From an uncultured Collinsella sp. (lineage in GTDB: Bacteria; Actinomycetota; Coriobacteriia; Coriobacteriales; Coriobacteriaceae), in assembly GCA_938023085.1 (NCBI GenBank), contig CALHDP010000167.1:1-38489 (forward strand): DNA of 38,489 nucleotides, given 5' to 3'. Each line of letters opens with the position of its first letter. The stretch's first letter is position 1. The translations under genes and the position numbers were made by a program. The notes beneath the pieces are model-generated. The model worked only from the letters and a program-made list of their open reading frames with translations, did not search any database and was not told where the DNA came from. Of the stretch, positions 8,353 through 15,934 are shown piece by piece.

Positions 8353-8394
8353 AGCAAAAGAAAGGTCCCCTTGTCACTACCGGACAAAGGGACC
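8353..8394 (-). terminator. Intrinsic terminator of the peptide (RiPP) operon
   Basis: The arms GGTCCCCTTGTC (8364-8375) and GACAAAGGGACC (8383-8394) form a 12-bp stem with one mismatch. On the minus strand a T-rich CTTTCTTTTGC follows. It lies downstream of the last operon gene, the ABC exporter ending at 8528. Confidence 0.8.
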
Positions 8395-8527
8395 CCCCCT
8401 GGGCAAACACGCTATAAAACCTTCTTGCCGAGCGGCTGAGTCTCAGGACACCGACGGCGCACCCGTAGACCTACCCATAATCCACGCCATTTCGAGCTTC
8501 TTGGTCTTCAACGTCACAATCCGATAA

Positions 8528-10174
8528 TCATCCAGGCATCGAAATGACCTCGTCACAGGCGGCAAGCATCTCCTCGTCATGAGTGACAACGATTACAATA
8601 TGGTCTCTCTTAACTTCGTGAAGCAATTTGATCAGCGCGCCTCGACTCTTCGCATCAAGTGCTGAGGTCGGTTCATCAAAAAGCATAACGTCCGGCGATT
8701 TCAACAGCTGTCTCACAATTGCAATCTTTTGCTTCTCCCCGCCGGACACCCCTCCTTTCCCGCCGTCAAGCATCGCCGCTGCCCCGTTCTCCACAGAGGC
8801 AATCATTTCGTCTAGCCCCAATATGGCAAGCATCCGATTCAGCTTATCCATCTCGTAATCATCAGAAAGCAGCGTAAGATTATCGAGAATCGTCCCCTCA
8901 ACGATAGGGGGTTCTTGCTCCGTAATGCTGACTCGACACCGCCGCAATGCATATCGATCGATGCAACGCTGTGACACCCCGTTGTAGCGAACGGCCCCTT
9001 CTGTGTCATCTGGATATAGCCCCAATATCACTGACAGCAGCGAGCTCTTCCCCGAACCATTCGGCCCCGAGATTCCATATAGCCGACCCCTGGAAAACGC
9101 GAGCCCCTCAATGCTTAACGCGACCCTTTCCGCCCCTGGATAACGTAGCTTGATGTTCTCTAGACGGATTTCCTCAATCGGACCAAGCGCCAATTTGCCA
9201 TTCGCTTCCACCGGGACATCCCAAATTCTTTTCAGCCGCTCATAGCATACGCGATTAGTCTGGTAATCCCTTCCCCAGCCCAACAAATACTGTACCGCTG
9301 AGCTTAAGTTCGAATAATATCCAACAGCAGTCACGAGAAAACCAGGCAACAGTCTCCCGCCCATCACTTCAACCGCGCCCACAGCAAGAAGACATCCTTG
9401 AGCGGCGGAAGCGACCAACGCGTTGCCAAAGGTAAATCTAGACCCTACTTCCTGATTTGCTCTCATCGTTGGATAGAGCCCATTAAAAGCTTCGACCAGT
9501 ACAGCGCGGGACCTATCGAACAAAGCATGTTTGCGGATGAAATCAACTTTCTCCAACTGATCTTGTAGACAGGAAAAAAACCTCGCGCTCTGCTCTTGTA
9601 CGTCAAAACTTCTCTCAAACAGCCTTGCGCGTGAAACCGCATAAAAAGCGGCACTCGCTGCCGCAAGAACAAGGCAGACCACACTCAACTTGATATTCAG
9701 GCTACCGAGAACAAACAGGGCGGACAAAAGGGTGATAACGTTGCTTGAAACCCCCACAACCGAGTTGATTACGAAGATGACAAGGTCATTAGCGTCGTGA
9801 TTGATTTGCTGGTTATAATACGACGCGTTGAAGCCCTCGAAGAATGCCTGGGGAAGGTGCTTCACGTGCTCAAGCGTATCCGCATTTAAGCCGAACCCCG
9901 CATGCGACTGAAGGTTGATGTACAGCATCTCTGAGCAATACACTAGTCCCGCTCGAACCGCTTGGACCGCAACCAAAATAAGGCAACAAACGAGAACGGC
10001 GGCAAGATCGGCGCTGGCCGGCATCGCCAATCGGTTTACCACTATGCCGGTAAGAAAGGGACCCGCAAGCGCAAGCAGCCCGACCAAAACTGTTACGACA
10101 AGATAGGCGTAGAATCGACCGCCCAGTATATATTTTCTACAGAGATTAAGCATCAGCCTCATTTTGCCCCGCAC
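8528..10174 (-). CDS. ABC-type peptide exporter (fused permease-ATPase), last gene of the RiPP operon
   Basis: A 548-residue half-exporter of the MsbA/bacteriocin type. It has an N-terminal membrane domain with several hydrophobic segments (for example YLVVTVLVGLLALAGPFLTG) and a C-terminal ATPase. Walker A is GISGPNGSGKSS, a Q-loop region is VSITEQEPPIVEG, the signature is GGVSGGEKQK, Walker B is VMLFDEPTSALD and the switch is VTHDEE. There is no N-terminal C39 leader peptidase, so precursor cleavage, if any, needs another protease. The frame can start at GTG 10174 or ATG 10162. Either way it overlaps the radical SAM 3' end by 17-29 bp, so both are co-translated. The probable job is export of the modified Cys-rich peptide. 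Confidence 0.88.
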   Translation of the reverse strand: MRGKMRLMLNLCRKYILGGRFYAYLVVTVLVGLLALAGPFLTGIVVNRLAMPASADLAAVLVCCLILVAVQAVRAGLVYCSEMLYINLQSHAGFGLNADTLEHVKHLPQAFFEGFNASYYNQQINHDANDLVIFVINSVVGVSSNVITLLSALFVLGSLNIKLSVVCLVLAAASAAFYAVSRARLFERSFDVQEQSARFFSCLQDQLEKVDFIRKHALFDRSRAVLVEAFNGLYPTMRANQEVGSRFTFGNALVASAAQGCLLAVGAVEVMGGRLLPGFLVTAVGYYSNLSSAVQYLLGWGRDYQTNRVCYERLKRIWDVPVEANGKLALGPIEEIRLENIKLRYPGAERVALSIEGLAFSRGRLYGISGPNGSGKSSLLSVILGLYPDDTEGAVRYNGVSQRCIDRYALRRCRVSITEQEPPIVEGTILDNLTLLSDDYEMDKLNRMLAILGLDEMIASVENGAAAMLDGGKGGVSGGEKQKIAIVRQLLKSPDVMLFDEPTSALDAKSRGALIKLLHEVKRDHIVIVVTHDEEMLAACDEVISMPG

Positions 10175-11225
10175 CCCGTTTTGCCGTATTCATCATCTGG
10201 GAGAGCAGCATTTTTTGCTCGGCATCATACCGGAAGGAAACGCAACGTTTCCCCTCACCGTTTAAGGCGTGGTTGGGGCACCCTCCCATGCACATGGGAA
10301 AAGCAAAGCACTCTTGGCATTCCGGGTCATCCGGCTCATATGCCATCCAGTTAATCATGTTCTTGCTCAACATTGGCGGCTCGAAAATAGTTCCGACCCT
10401 CCGCTCCTTCATTCCAATGTCATCCCAGCACTTATACAAATCTCCGACGGGATCAACCACGTACGAGTTGATTCCAACGGCGCAACATATCCCGAAATTC
10501 GTCCCACCAAAAGGTTGAACTTTGAAGCCCCGCGCAATTGCCCTTTTATAAAACTCAGTCTCCTCATACGAGAACTCTTTTACAGTAAAGCAGTGGCTGT
10601 CGTTCGCACATACCTGATTGATATCGTCAACAGGGGCTAAATAGAAGTGAACCTTATTCATCAGGCCATTTAGCTCGAGATAATCCAATAGCTCTTGAGC
10701 GGCCTCGATGTTGGTCTTGTCGACGTTGCTCCTTATCGAAATATCGATGATGTCGGCACACTCTTTGACGTTCTTGAGAATACGTTCGTATGTAGGGCTT
10801 CCGTCGTGAAGAATCCTTCTCGAATCGTGATCCGACTTCGATCCATCTATAGTCACTTGCGCGCTCGTCACACCACATGCCGCGAGCCTCCTTGCAACAT
10901 CAGGCGTCAGCAGATAGCCATTTGTCACTATCGATGCGGAATATTCACACGTTGGCCCCACGACATCTTTCAGATCCGACGTAATCCGTTCGATCATCTT
11001 CATTCCGAGCAGAGGCTCGCCGCCGTACCATCCAACTGAGAGACTTGCGATACCAGGATAGTAATCTTTCACGAACTTGGAGAGCTGTGTCAAAACCTCC
11101 TCGCCCATCGTCGTGTACGCCTGTCCCTTTTCATAGCAGTAGGGACAGCAAAAGTTGCAAGCCATCGTTGGCGCAATGGTAAGGGACAGAGCAGTATTCG
11201 CAAAGCGCGCGGCGCGACTTTGCAA
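10146..11225 (-). CDS. Radical SAM/SPASM peptide maturase (intact core; upstream N-terminal part cut off by a stop codon)
   Basis: The family uses SAM and a [4Fe-4S] cluster to crosslink or otherwise modify ribosomal peptides. The cluster motif CNFCCPYCYE (Cx3Cx2C) follows SLTIAPTMA. GWYGGEPLLG is the SAM-binding GGE motif. C-terminal SPASM cysteines occur in FGICCAVG, LYKCWDD and CQECFAFPMCMGGCP. The continuous ORF starts at a TTG (11225), giving 359 residues. The same frame continues upstream with clear family sequence to a GTG at 11444, broken only by one TAA at 11349-11351. The intact ORF therefore lacks the N-terminal recognition domain expected for such maturases. It may be a recent pseudogene, a truncated but active enzyme, or a sequencing error. 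It follows two permease genes and overlaps the exporter. Confidence 0.88.
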   Translation of the reverse strand: MQSRAARFANTALSLTIAPTMACNFCCPYCYEKGQAYTTMGEEVLTQLSKFVKDYYPGIASLSVGWYGGEPLLGMKMIERITSDLKDVVGPTCEYSASIVTNGYLLTPDVARRLAACGVTSAQVTIDGSKSDHDSRRILHDGSPTYERILKNVKECADIIDISIRSNVDKTNIEAAQELLDYLELNGLMNKVHFYLAPVDDINQVCANDSHCFTVKEFSYEETEFYKRAIARGFKVQPFGGTNFGICCAVGINSYVVDPVGDLYKCWDDIGMKERRVGTIFEPPMLSKNMINWMAYEPDDPECQECFAFPMCMGGCPNHALNGEGKRCVSFRYDAEQKMLLSQMMNTAKRGAGQNEADA

Positions 11226-11348
11226 CCTGATCTCCCCAAGCTCGTCCCTCTCCTCATTGACTAGGATGCCTCCCCTTATCAGCTCCGCGACAAGATCATC
11301 GGCATCCCGAACGTCCCCTTCTTGAATCCTTTTGAATTTCTGCGCGTA

Positions 11349-11444
11349 TTACGGATTTAACGACAGGATGCCGCCGGTTCGCGCATTCATGATAAGAAGA
11401 CTTCCGTTATGTTCATGCACCACATTAAATTGCGACAGTTTCAC
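11349..11444 (-). pseudogene. N-terminal segment of the radical SAM maturase upstream of an in-frame TAA
   Basis: From GTG 11444 the translation KLSQFNVVHEHNGSLLIMNA, then RTGGILSLNP, ends in TAA. After the TAA the same frame reads YAQKFKRIQEGDVRDADDLV and on into the catalytic domain without a break. Sequence on both sides of the stop matches the usual N-terminus of RiPP-type SPASM enzymes (a short beta-rich recognition domain followed by a helical ELIRGGILVNE segment). The stop is therefore a nonsense change, not a wrong start call. GGAGATGG lies upstream of the GTG. Confidence 0.75.
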
Positions 11445-11510
11445 TTCGCACCATCTCCATTTCCAATCAAATCCATATCGACCCTCAGACGCTGCGCATA
11501 CGCCAGCGCA

Positions 11511-12299
11511 CTACCTTCTTCGATAAAAACTGCACGAAAGCAGCAATAGACATGCGAGCGACACGATGACCGCATGGCCGCACGCAGCCATCAGGACCGT
11601 CCCGCCGGCAGCCCCGCACGCCCTCATCCAATAAGCCATGTGAACCGGGGGTAAAACGGTTGGGAAACTCATCGCGATAACAAGGCCCGCGAACGTTGCG
11701 ACCAGCAAGGCTCCCGACACAAGAGATCTGATCCTGAACACCTCATATGCAACCGCAACCATCAGCGTATAAGCGGCGTCTATAACGATATTCGACAGGA
11801 GTGCCGAGGTCACATTACCAACCGTAAGGCTGTCTAGACCGCTTCCGGAGCACACGGCAAAGACCGCAGCGACACCGAGAGTAAACACGATGTAGGGGCA
11901 CAGCGTATACACTTCGCAAGCCAATGTCTTTGCCGCAAACAGCTGCCAGCTGCGGAAGCCCCGAGCAATCGAAACTCCCCTTGCCGACACGCTCGTCGCA
12001 TCACCGAATAGCGTCCCCGCCACAACAACAGAGACGATTGGGAAGAACACCGTATGCGCCATGGAGACGACACTTAGCCAGGAAGAGATACCCGTTGGCC
12101 CAACCCCTATCGAGAAAAGATAGCCCGGATCGGCGGAAAAGCCAAAGAACTGGCCCTCTCCCCCTGCGGAGACCCATGCGCCGGACCCGGCAAACACATA
12201 AATCCCCGCGATGCCCAAATACATCAGCGCTATTATCACGGCGAGTTTCATTCTCCTTGCGCGGAACAGTTCCGCCCTGACCGACATCCCAAGATTCAT
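11511..12299 (-). CDS. ABC-2 type permease, second subunit (LanE/G-like)
   Basis: A 262-residue integral membrane protein with about six hydrophobic segments (for example LAVIIALMYLGIAGIYVFAG and VLMAACGHAVIVSLACLLLL). It has the layout of ABC-2 permeases that work with a separate ATPase to expel lantibiotics or other peptides. The start ATG 12299 overlaps the stop of the preceding permease by 4 bp (ATGA), so the two are translationally coupled. Similar size, fold and position suggest a LanFEG-like immunity or export complex protecting the producer. Substrate is inferred from context only. Confidence 0.8.
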   Translation of the reverse strand: MNLGMSVRAELFRARRMKLAVIIALMYLGIAGIYVFAGSGAWVSAGGEGQFFGFSADPGYLFSIGVGPTGISSWLSVVSMAHTVFFPIVSVVVAGTLFGDATSVSARGVSIARGFRSWQLFAAKTLACEVYTLCPYIVFTLGVAAVFAVCSGSGLDSLTVGNVTSALLSNIVIDAAYTLMVAVAYEVFRIRSLVSGALLVATFAGLVIAMSFPTVLPPVHMAYWMRACGAAGGTVLMAACGHAVIVSLACLLLLSCSFYRRR

Positions 12300-13114
12300 C
12301 GAACCGCCGTCCTTACAAATAGCGAGACGAGCGCAACTCCAACCGACACAAGCACAGTGCCGCCCGCATACAGCAAAACCTGAATTACACCAACATTCTG
12401 CATACTCAGGGAACACAGGTTCATCAGGTAATACACGGGCGAGAGCATGAGCAGCAAGCTGGGCTGACCGCTTCCGTATGTACTTGGGAACCACACCATC
12501 ACAAATGTCGAAACCGCTATTGCAACGACGCTGCTCGCCACCACACTCCTCGTGAGCAAATACAGGGCGAAGGTAGCGGCGTACATCGAAATGAGCAGCA
12601 GCGCGATCATCAGCGCAATCGATACAAATTGGGCAAACCCTGAGCACGAGGCCCCAACGTCCCATTGGGCCATCTTGGTTAAATACAGCGCAGTCGTAGA
12701 AAGAAGATACACGGCACCGACCAGAGTGCAGTTCACCAACAGCTTCGTGATCACAATCGCCGCCTGCGACACCCCTCGCGATCTCGATACGGCGTAAGCC
12801 ACGGATTCAAAGTCTCTCGACGTAGCGTAAACCGCGTAGAGAATCGTCACCGGAATCCAGACCACTGTAGACGCAAAAGACGTCCGGGCAACAGAGCCCA
12901 AAACGTCCCCTGCATCCACTAGGTTTCCAATAAAACCTATAGCCCCTCCAAGCGTATACGGGTCATCACCGGCGACCATGATCAGCACCTCAGACGAAGT
13001 CGCAGCCGCAACCACATACAGCACAGCCGCAAGCGCAATCATCAGAGCGGTCGCCGGGTGCCTGGCGAGCAACCATACCTCGCTCCGAAAAGCTGAGATG
13101 AACTCGCGTTTCAT
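12296..13114 (-). CDS. ABC-2 type permease, first subunit (LanE/G-like)
   Basis: About 272 residues with six predicted membrane spans. A first span (ATALMIALAAVLYVVAAATS) follows a cytoplasmic KREFISAFRSEVWLLARHP start, typical of ABC-2 permeases that begin with a short amphipathic N-terminus. ATG 13114 overlaps the stop of the ATPase gene (TGATG); GTG 13117 is an alternative. With the upstream ATPase and the next permease it forms a three-gene transporter of LanFEG style. The sequence does not show whether it confers immunity or adds to export. Confidence 0.82.
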   Translation of the reverse strand: MKREFISAFRSEVWLLARHPATALMIALAAVLYVVAAATSSEVLIMVAGDDPYTLGGAIGFIGNLVDAGDVLGSVARTSFASTVVWIPVTILYAVYATSRDFESVAYAVSRSRGVSQAAIVITKLLVNCTLVGAVYLLSTTALYLTKMAQWDVGASCSGFAQFVSIALMIALLLISMYAATFALYLLTRSVVASSVVAIAVSTFVMVWFPSTYGSGQPSLLLMLSPVYYLMNLCSLSMQNVGVIQVLLYAGGTVLVSVGVALVSLFVRTAVR

Positions 13115-14034
13115 CACAGCTCGCTCTCTCGACCGATGAGCTCCGAATAAAACTCCTCAAGGCTCTTCCTATGAGAATACGCCTCCGCAACCCTCACACC
13201 TGCGGTCGAGAGCGCTTCGATTGCAATGCCCCGCCCTTCCTTTTTCTCCTCATAGCGCATAAGGACGCTGCCGTCCGGCAGAAAAGAATGTGAGGTCTCA
13301 TCTCCGAGAACCGATCTCGTTCGCTCCAGATCGTCCACATGCAACACGAAACCACCGCGGCATGACTTTTCCAGCTGAGGTGCGGTCATCCTTCGAATGA
13401 GGCGACCATGACTTATGAAGAGGTAATCAGTTGCCAGCTTGTGCATCTCCTCAAGATTGTGGCTGGATACGAGAATCGTTTTACCTTGATCTTTGTTAAG
13501 ATGCGTAAGGATTTTTCTTACTTCGACTATCCCCATCGGATCCAGGCCGTTTGTCGGCTCGTCCAGGATCAACAGCTCCGGATCGCCCAGCAACGCTATG
13601 GCCAGATCGAGACGCCTCCTCATTCCCATTGAGAAGTTCTTCACTTTCTTCCCGCCGGCCTCCCCCAAACCGACGGTTGATAACACACCGTCGATGGAAC
13701 GATCGGTGGGAAGCCCCCACTCAATACAGCGAACGACCAAGTTGTCTCGCGCGGTCAGATTAGGATACGAAGCATTGAGGTCGGGCATATAACCCAGCCT
13801 TTCCCTGCAGCTCCGTATTTCACGTCTCCCGGTTTGCCCAAACATCGAGATCGTTCCTGACGATGGCTCCGAAAGCCCCGTGATCAATCGAATTAACGTG
13901 CTCTTGCCGGCACCATTCTCCCCAATGAGTGCACACAGCTCGCCTTCCATTAAAGAGAACGAGACTGATTTAACCGCTTCAAACCCGCCATATCTCTTGG
14001 ATATGGCACGCAATTCAACTGGGACTTCCCGCAT
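13114..14034 (-). CDS. ABC transporter ATPase (LanF-like), RiPP operon
   Basis: A 306-residue ATPase with all nucleotide-binding motifs: Walker A GENGAGKST, Q-loop region RERLGYMPDL, signature NFSMGMRRRLDLA, Walker B LLILDEPTNGLDP and switch SSHNLEEM. A C-terminal extension of about 80 residues follows, as in DrrA/LanF-type proteins. The frame is open to 14193, but GGGGAGG lies nine bases before ATG 14034, which is taken as the start. It drives the two permeases encoded immediately downstream. The 160-bp gap from the precursor gene contains a stacked hairpin region that may throttle transcription into this gene. Confidence 0.9.
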   Translation of the reverse strand: MREVPVELRAISKRYGGFEAVKSVSFSLMEGELCALIGENGAGKSTLIRLITGLSEPSSGTISMFGQTGRREIRSCRERLGYMPDLNASYPNLTARDNLVVRCIEWGLPTDRSIDGVLSTVGLGEAGGKKVKNFSMGMRRRLDLAIALLGDPELLILDEPTNGLDPMGIVEVRKILTHLNKDQGKTILVSSHNLEEMHKLATDYLFISHGRLIRRMTAPQLEKSCRGGFVLHVDDLERTRSVLGDETSHSFLPDGSVLMRYEEKKEGRGIAIEALSTAGVRVAEAYSHRKSLEEFYSELIGRESEL

Positions 14035-14171
14035 GGACGACATCCTCCCCGTCAATAAAAAGGGACGACATGGCAATTGTGCGGGGTTATAGGTAACGTC
14101 GGTTCGCCCCCCATATTGCAATGCCACATCGCCCCTCAGGCGCTGCTGGCCAAAATATCTTTGAACAGTCT

Positions 14172-14218
14172 GTGCACGCCGTACGGCGTGCACTATCCGC
14201 TAAAATCGGATAGTGCAC
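14172..14218 (-). promoter_or_regulatory. Two mutually exclusive hairpins sharing GTGCAC, after the second precursor gene
   Basis: GTGCAC occurs at 14172, 14188 and 14213. The first two bound a perfect 22-bp palindrome (14172-14193). The last two bound GTGCACTATCCG / CGGATAGTGCAC (14188-14199 with 14207-14218), whose 7-nt loop holds the precursor stop codon. The middle GTGCAC can join only one hairpin at a time. The position between precursors and transporter genes suits a leaky terminator or attenuator, although no strong U-run follows. Confidence 0.6.
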
Positions 14219-14319
14219 TCCTGTGAAGAACACTTGGTGCTGCAGCTGCCGTGCGCGTAAAAGAAGCAATTGTTGCACATGGGCTCAGCCCCGGCTGACG
14301 GCTCGGTAATCCATTCCAT
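14200..14319 (-). CDS. Cys-rich RiPP precursor peptide A (39 aa)
   Basis: A small ORF preceded by AGGAGGGG. It reads MEWITEPSAGAEPM, then the core CNNCFFYAHGSCSTKCSS, and ends QECTIRF. Five cysteines are spaced C-x2-C-x7-C-x3-C-x4-C, exactly as in peptide B next to it. The two are the same length and share 23 of 39 positions. The conserved CxNCFFYAHG block and the C-terminal CTxRF are the likely modification region. The acidic N-terminus is the likely leader. There is no Gly-Gly leader cleavage motif. Radical SAM thioether formation on Cys residues is the natural expectation, but this family is not one I can name. Confidence 0.85.
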   Translation of the reverse strand: MEWITEPSAGAEPMCNNCFFYAHGSCSTKCSSQECTIRF

Positions 14320-14365
14320 TTCATTCCCCTCCTTTCGCGGTAGAAAGCCAGTTCATCTCTGCCCC

Positions 14366-14485
14366 CTAGAAACGGAACGTGCAGGACTGATTGGGGCACC
14401 TCTTCGTGCATCCCCCGTGCGCGTAGAAGAAGCAGTTGCCGCACGCGGGTGCAACGCCTTCCTCCGGCTCGTTAATCCAATCCAT
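14366..14485 (-). CDS. Cys-rich RiPP precursor peptide B (39 aa), first gene of the operon
   Basis: Begins MDWINEPEEGVAPA and continues CGNCFFYAHGGCTKRC, then PNQSCTFRF. It has the same 39-residue length and the same C-x2-C-x7-C-x3-C-x4-C spacing as peptide A, with differences mostly between the cysteines and in the presumed leader. A strong GGAAAGGAGGGAGAG lies before the ATG. It is the first ORF after the operon promoter, so it and peptide A should be the most abundant products. The duplicate arrangement and following ABC and radical SAM genes mark it as a precursor, not a random ORF. Confidence 0.85.
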   Translation of the reverse strand: MDWINEPEEGVAPACGNCFFYAHGGCTKRCPNQSCTFRF

Positions 14486-14523
14486 CTCTCCCTCCTTTCC
14501 TTGCATACCGAATTGATAATGTT

Positions 14524-14552
14524 ATTCTAATTCGATATGTATCATATTTCAA
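14524..14552 (-). promoter_or_regulatory. Sigma-70-type promoter of the RiPP operon
   Basis: On the minus strand TTGAAA (-35) and TAGAAT (-10) are separated by exactly 17 bp. The AT-rich tract is unlike the surrounding DNA, and the promoter lies about 40 bp upstream of precursor B. The spacer contains GATACATATC, a small dyad that could bind a regulator such as the nearby HTH protein. Confidence 0.75.
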
Positions 14553-14672
14553 TATAAGCTTATTTATATATTACACAAGGTAAGCACCCCCCTGCATCCA
14601 GCACAGGAAATGACTCTCTCGTTCCCCAGTGACGCGGCGAGAAATACAGGCCACTGCAGGACGTTGAATGAA

Positions 14673-14704
14673 CAGCCCGTGAAAACCGTTGTTTTCACGG
14701 GCTG
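14673..14704 (-). terminator. Hairpin terminator after the HTH/DUF2975 pair
   Basis: A perfect 14-bp stem (14673-14686 with 14691-14704) with a CGTT loop lies just past the HTH gene stop. The following minus-strand sequence is only modestly T-rich, so termination strength is uncertain. Confidence 0.6.
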
Positions 14705-14735
14705 CACCTGCTCAATACTTTTTTATTCTCCAGCC

Positions 14736-15065
14736 TCAGTCGTCTCTAAGATCGACCACGTAAACATGATCTGACTCCAGGACCGGGTCATCACCCGTCG
14801 CGGTCGCCCTGCTCAGCGCGTTGCGGGCGCGCCGCGTCGCCAGTTCCTCAAGTTCTCTTTCGTTGACGCGCTTAATAAGATCGCCAGGCTGGCAATCAAG
14901 CTCTACGCAAATATCCAGCAATGTCTTTAACCTAATTGCCTTCACCTTGCCATTTCGTATTTTTGAGATACTTGCCGGTGTGTGCCCGGTCGCCCGAATG
15001 ATATCCGTACTCGTCTTTCCGCGTCGAAGCAATAAGCTTTCAAGCTCAATAATCAGATAGTCCAT
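14736..15065 (-). CDS. XRE-type HTH regulator (YozG-like), paired with DUF2975 protein
   Basis: A 109-residue DNA-binding protein. MDYLIIELESLLLRRGKTST leads into the helix-turn-helix TPASISKIRNGKVKAIRLKT and the typical closing LLDICVELDCQPGDLI. An acidic tail of about 40 residues follows, longer than in minimal YozG proteins. ATG 15065 lies 9 bp after the stop of the DUF2975 gene with GAGGGGC upstream, so the two form an operon. In this family the membrane protein and regulator are nearly always adjacent and are thought to act together. It is directly upstream of the RiPP operon and could control it, but that is conjecture. Confidence 0.85.
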   Translation of the reverse strand: MDYLIIELESLLLRRGKTSTDIIRATGHTPASISKIRNGKVKAIRLKTLLDICVELDCQPGDLIKRVNERELEELATRRARNALSRATATGDDPVLESDHVYVVDLRDD

Positions 15066-15073
15066 GCCGCCCC

Positions 15074-15613
15074 TCACACCAAATCCTCGGTCTGGTCTTG
15101 AAGCAGAGCTCCGTAGCGCCATATCGCAGAAATCGAGAAGCAGCAAACGGCCCCCAGCACAGCACCAATATCTATGGGCAGGGCCAGGTTTTCAAACATC
15201 GAATAGGCGTTCCCCAGCAAGTCGAAGGGGCCAATCACTATCGAAAGAAACCCCGGAGAAAACAAGAGGTCACCTATTGCCGCTGCAACAAACAGCCACC
15301 CGATAATCGAGATTCTTCGAGCATGCGAAAGGGTAAAGGGCGATTCGCCATGAGCCATGTCCATGCTGATTCCCCGCAGGGTCCATGTGGCCCCTCCGGA
15401 AATCAGAAGATACATCAAAGGAACCACTACGGAAACCGTCTTTGATGGATCATATAGGTTTCCTTGAGCAGCCATAAGCCCAATGGAAATAACCACCACC
15501 ACCGAACAGCAACACACCGCTATAAACAGCGCCGTAAACAGAATCCCAAGCCTTCTTCCGAGAGTCATCATCTTCTGGATGGACTTATCGATCTTCTGGG
15601 CGCTATTCACCAC
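15074..15613 (-). CDS. DUF2975 integral membrane protein
   Basis: About 178 residues with four hydrophobic segments (for example LGILFTALFIAVCCCSVVVV and TVSVVVPLMYLLISGGATW). Between segments two and three lies GESPFTLSHARRISIIGWLF, the typical DUF2975 motif. AGGAGGAGCT precedes two adjacent GTG codons (15613 and 15610), either of which can start translation. The gene is first in a two-gene operon with the HTH regulator. The molecular role of DUF2975 is unknown; the pairing suggests a membrane sensor or anchor for the regulator. Confidence 0.82.
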   Translation of the reverse strand: MVNSAQKIDKSIQKMMTLGRRLGILFTALFIAVCCCSVVVVISIGLMAAQGNLYDPSKTVSVVVPLMYLLISGGATWTLRGISMDMAHGESPFTLSHARRISIIGWLFVAAAIGDLLFSPGFLSIVIGPFDLLGNAYSMFENLALPIDIGAVLGAVCCFSISAIWRYGALLQDQTEDLV

Positions 15614-15864
15614 AGCTCCTCCTAAAGCAATCAGAGGTCTTCTTACTTACTGTTTTTCCTACATTGTAACGAACTCGATAAGAAGAGGGTCGCTTCACGC
15701 CGCGCAATCCCGAACTCCAAGCGTTTCTCATCAGCATTGCCCATCTTTCGAGTCGAAATTCAAATCCAGTTTCTTATCGCATGCTGAAATCAACCCGAAC
15801 TGGATGTGACTGGAAAACAGCGCGCTGCGTCGGTCGCGCTTTCCCGAGCGACTCTGGCACAACA
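15614..15864. other. Gene-free stretch upstream of the DUF2975 operon
   Basis: No ORF with protein character is visible. On the minus strand a TACAAT box (15663-15668) could be the -10 of the DUF2975/HTH promoter, without a good -35. The right part merges into insertion-sequence debris. Confidence 0.4.
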
Positions 15865-15933
15865 GACGATATGAGTTGAACATTGGGGCCTCTCCCCTTG
15901 CAGCTCTCTCGTGGGTCGGGCGACAATGGTCGT
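15865..15933 (+). repeat. Left copy of a 69-bp inverted repeat (IS remnant edge)
   Basis: GACGATATGAGTTGAACATT and the rest to ...GGGCGACAATGGTCGT recur inverted at 16662-16731, with one indel and a few substitutions. Each copy contains a possible ribosome-binding site and ATG followed by TTCAACTCATATCGTC, so they look like 5' ends of the same mobile gene. Confidence 0.75.
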
Positions 15934-15934
15934 A

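Noticed and set aside
8144..8410. Cys-containing small ORF as a third precursor peptide
   Set aside because: It does not share the C-x2-C-x7-C-x3-C-x4-C spacing, overlaps transposase debris and the operon terminator, and lacks a ribosome-binding site.
11349..11351. Recoded stop codon (Sec or Pyl) in the radical SAM gene
   Set aside because: The codon is TAA, which is not used for selenocysteine (TGA) or pyrrolysine (TAG). A nonsense mutation or sequence error is simpler.
14087..14278. 63-residue minus-strand ORF overlapping precursor A
   Set aside because: Different frame from the precursor, Gln/Leu/Arg-rich shadow. The real frame is fixed by similarity between the two 39-residue peptides and their ribosome-binding sites.
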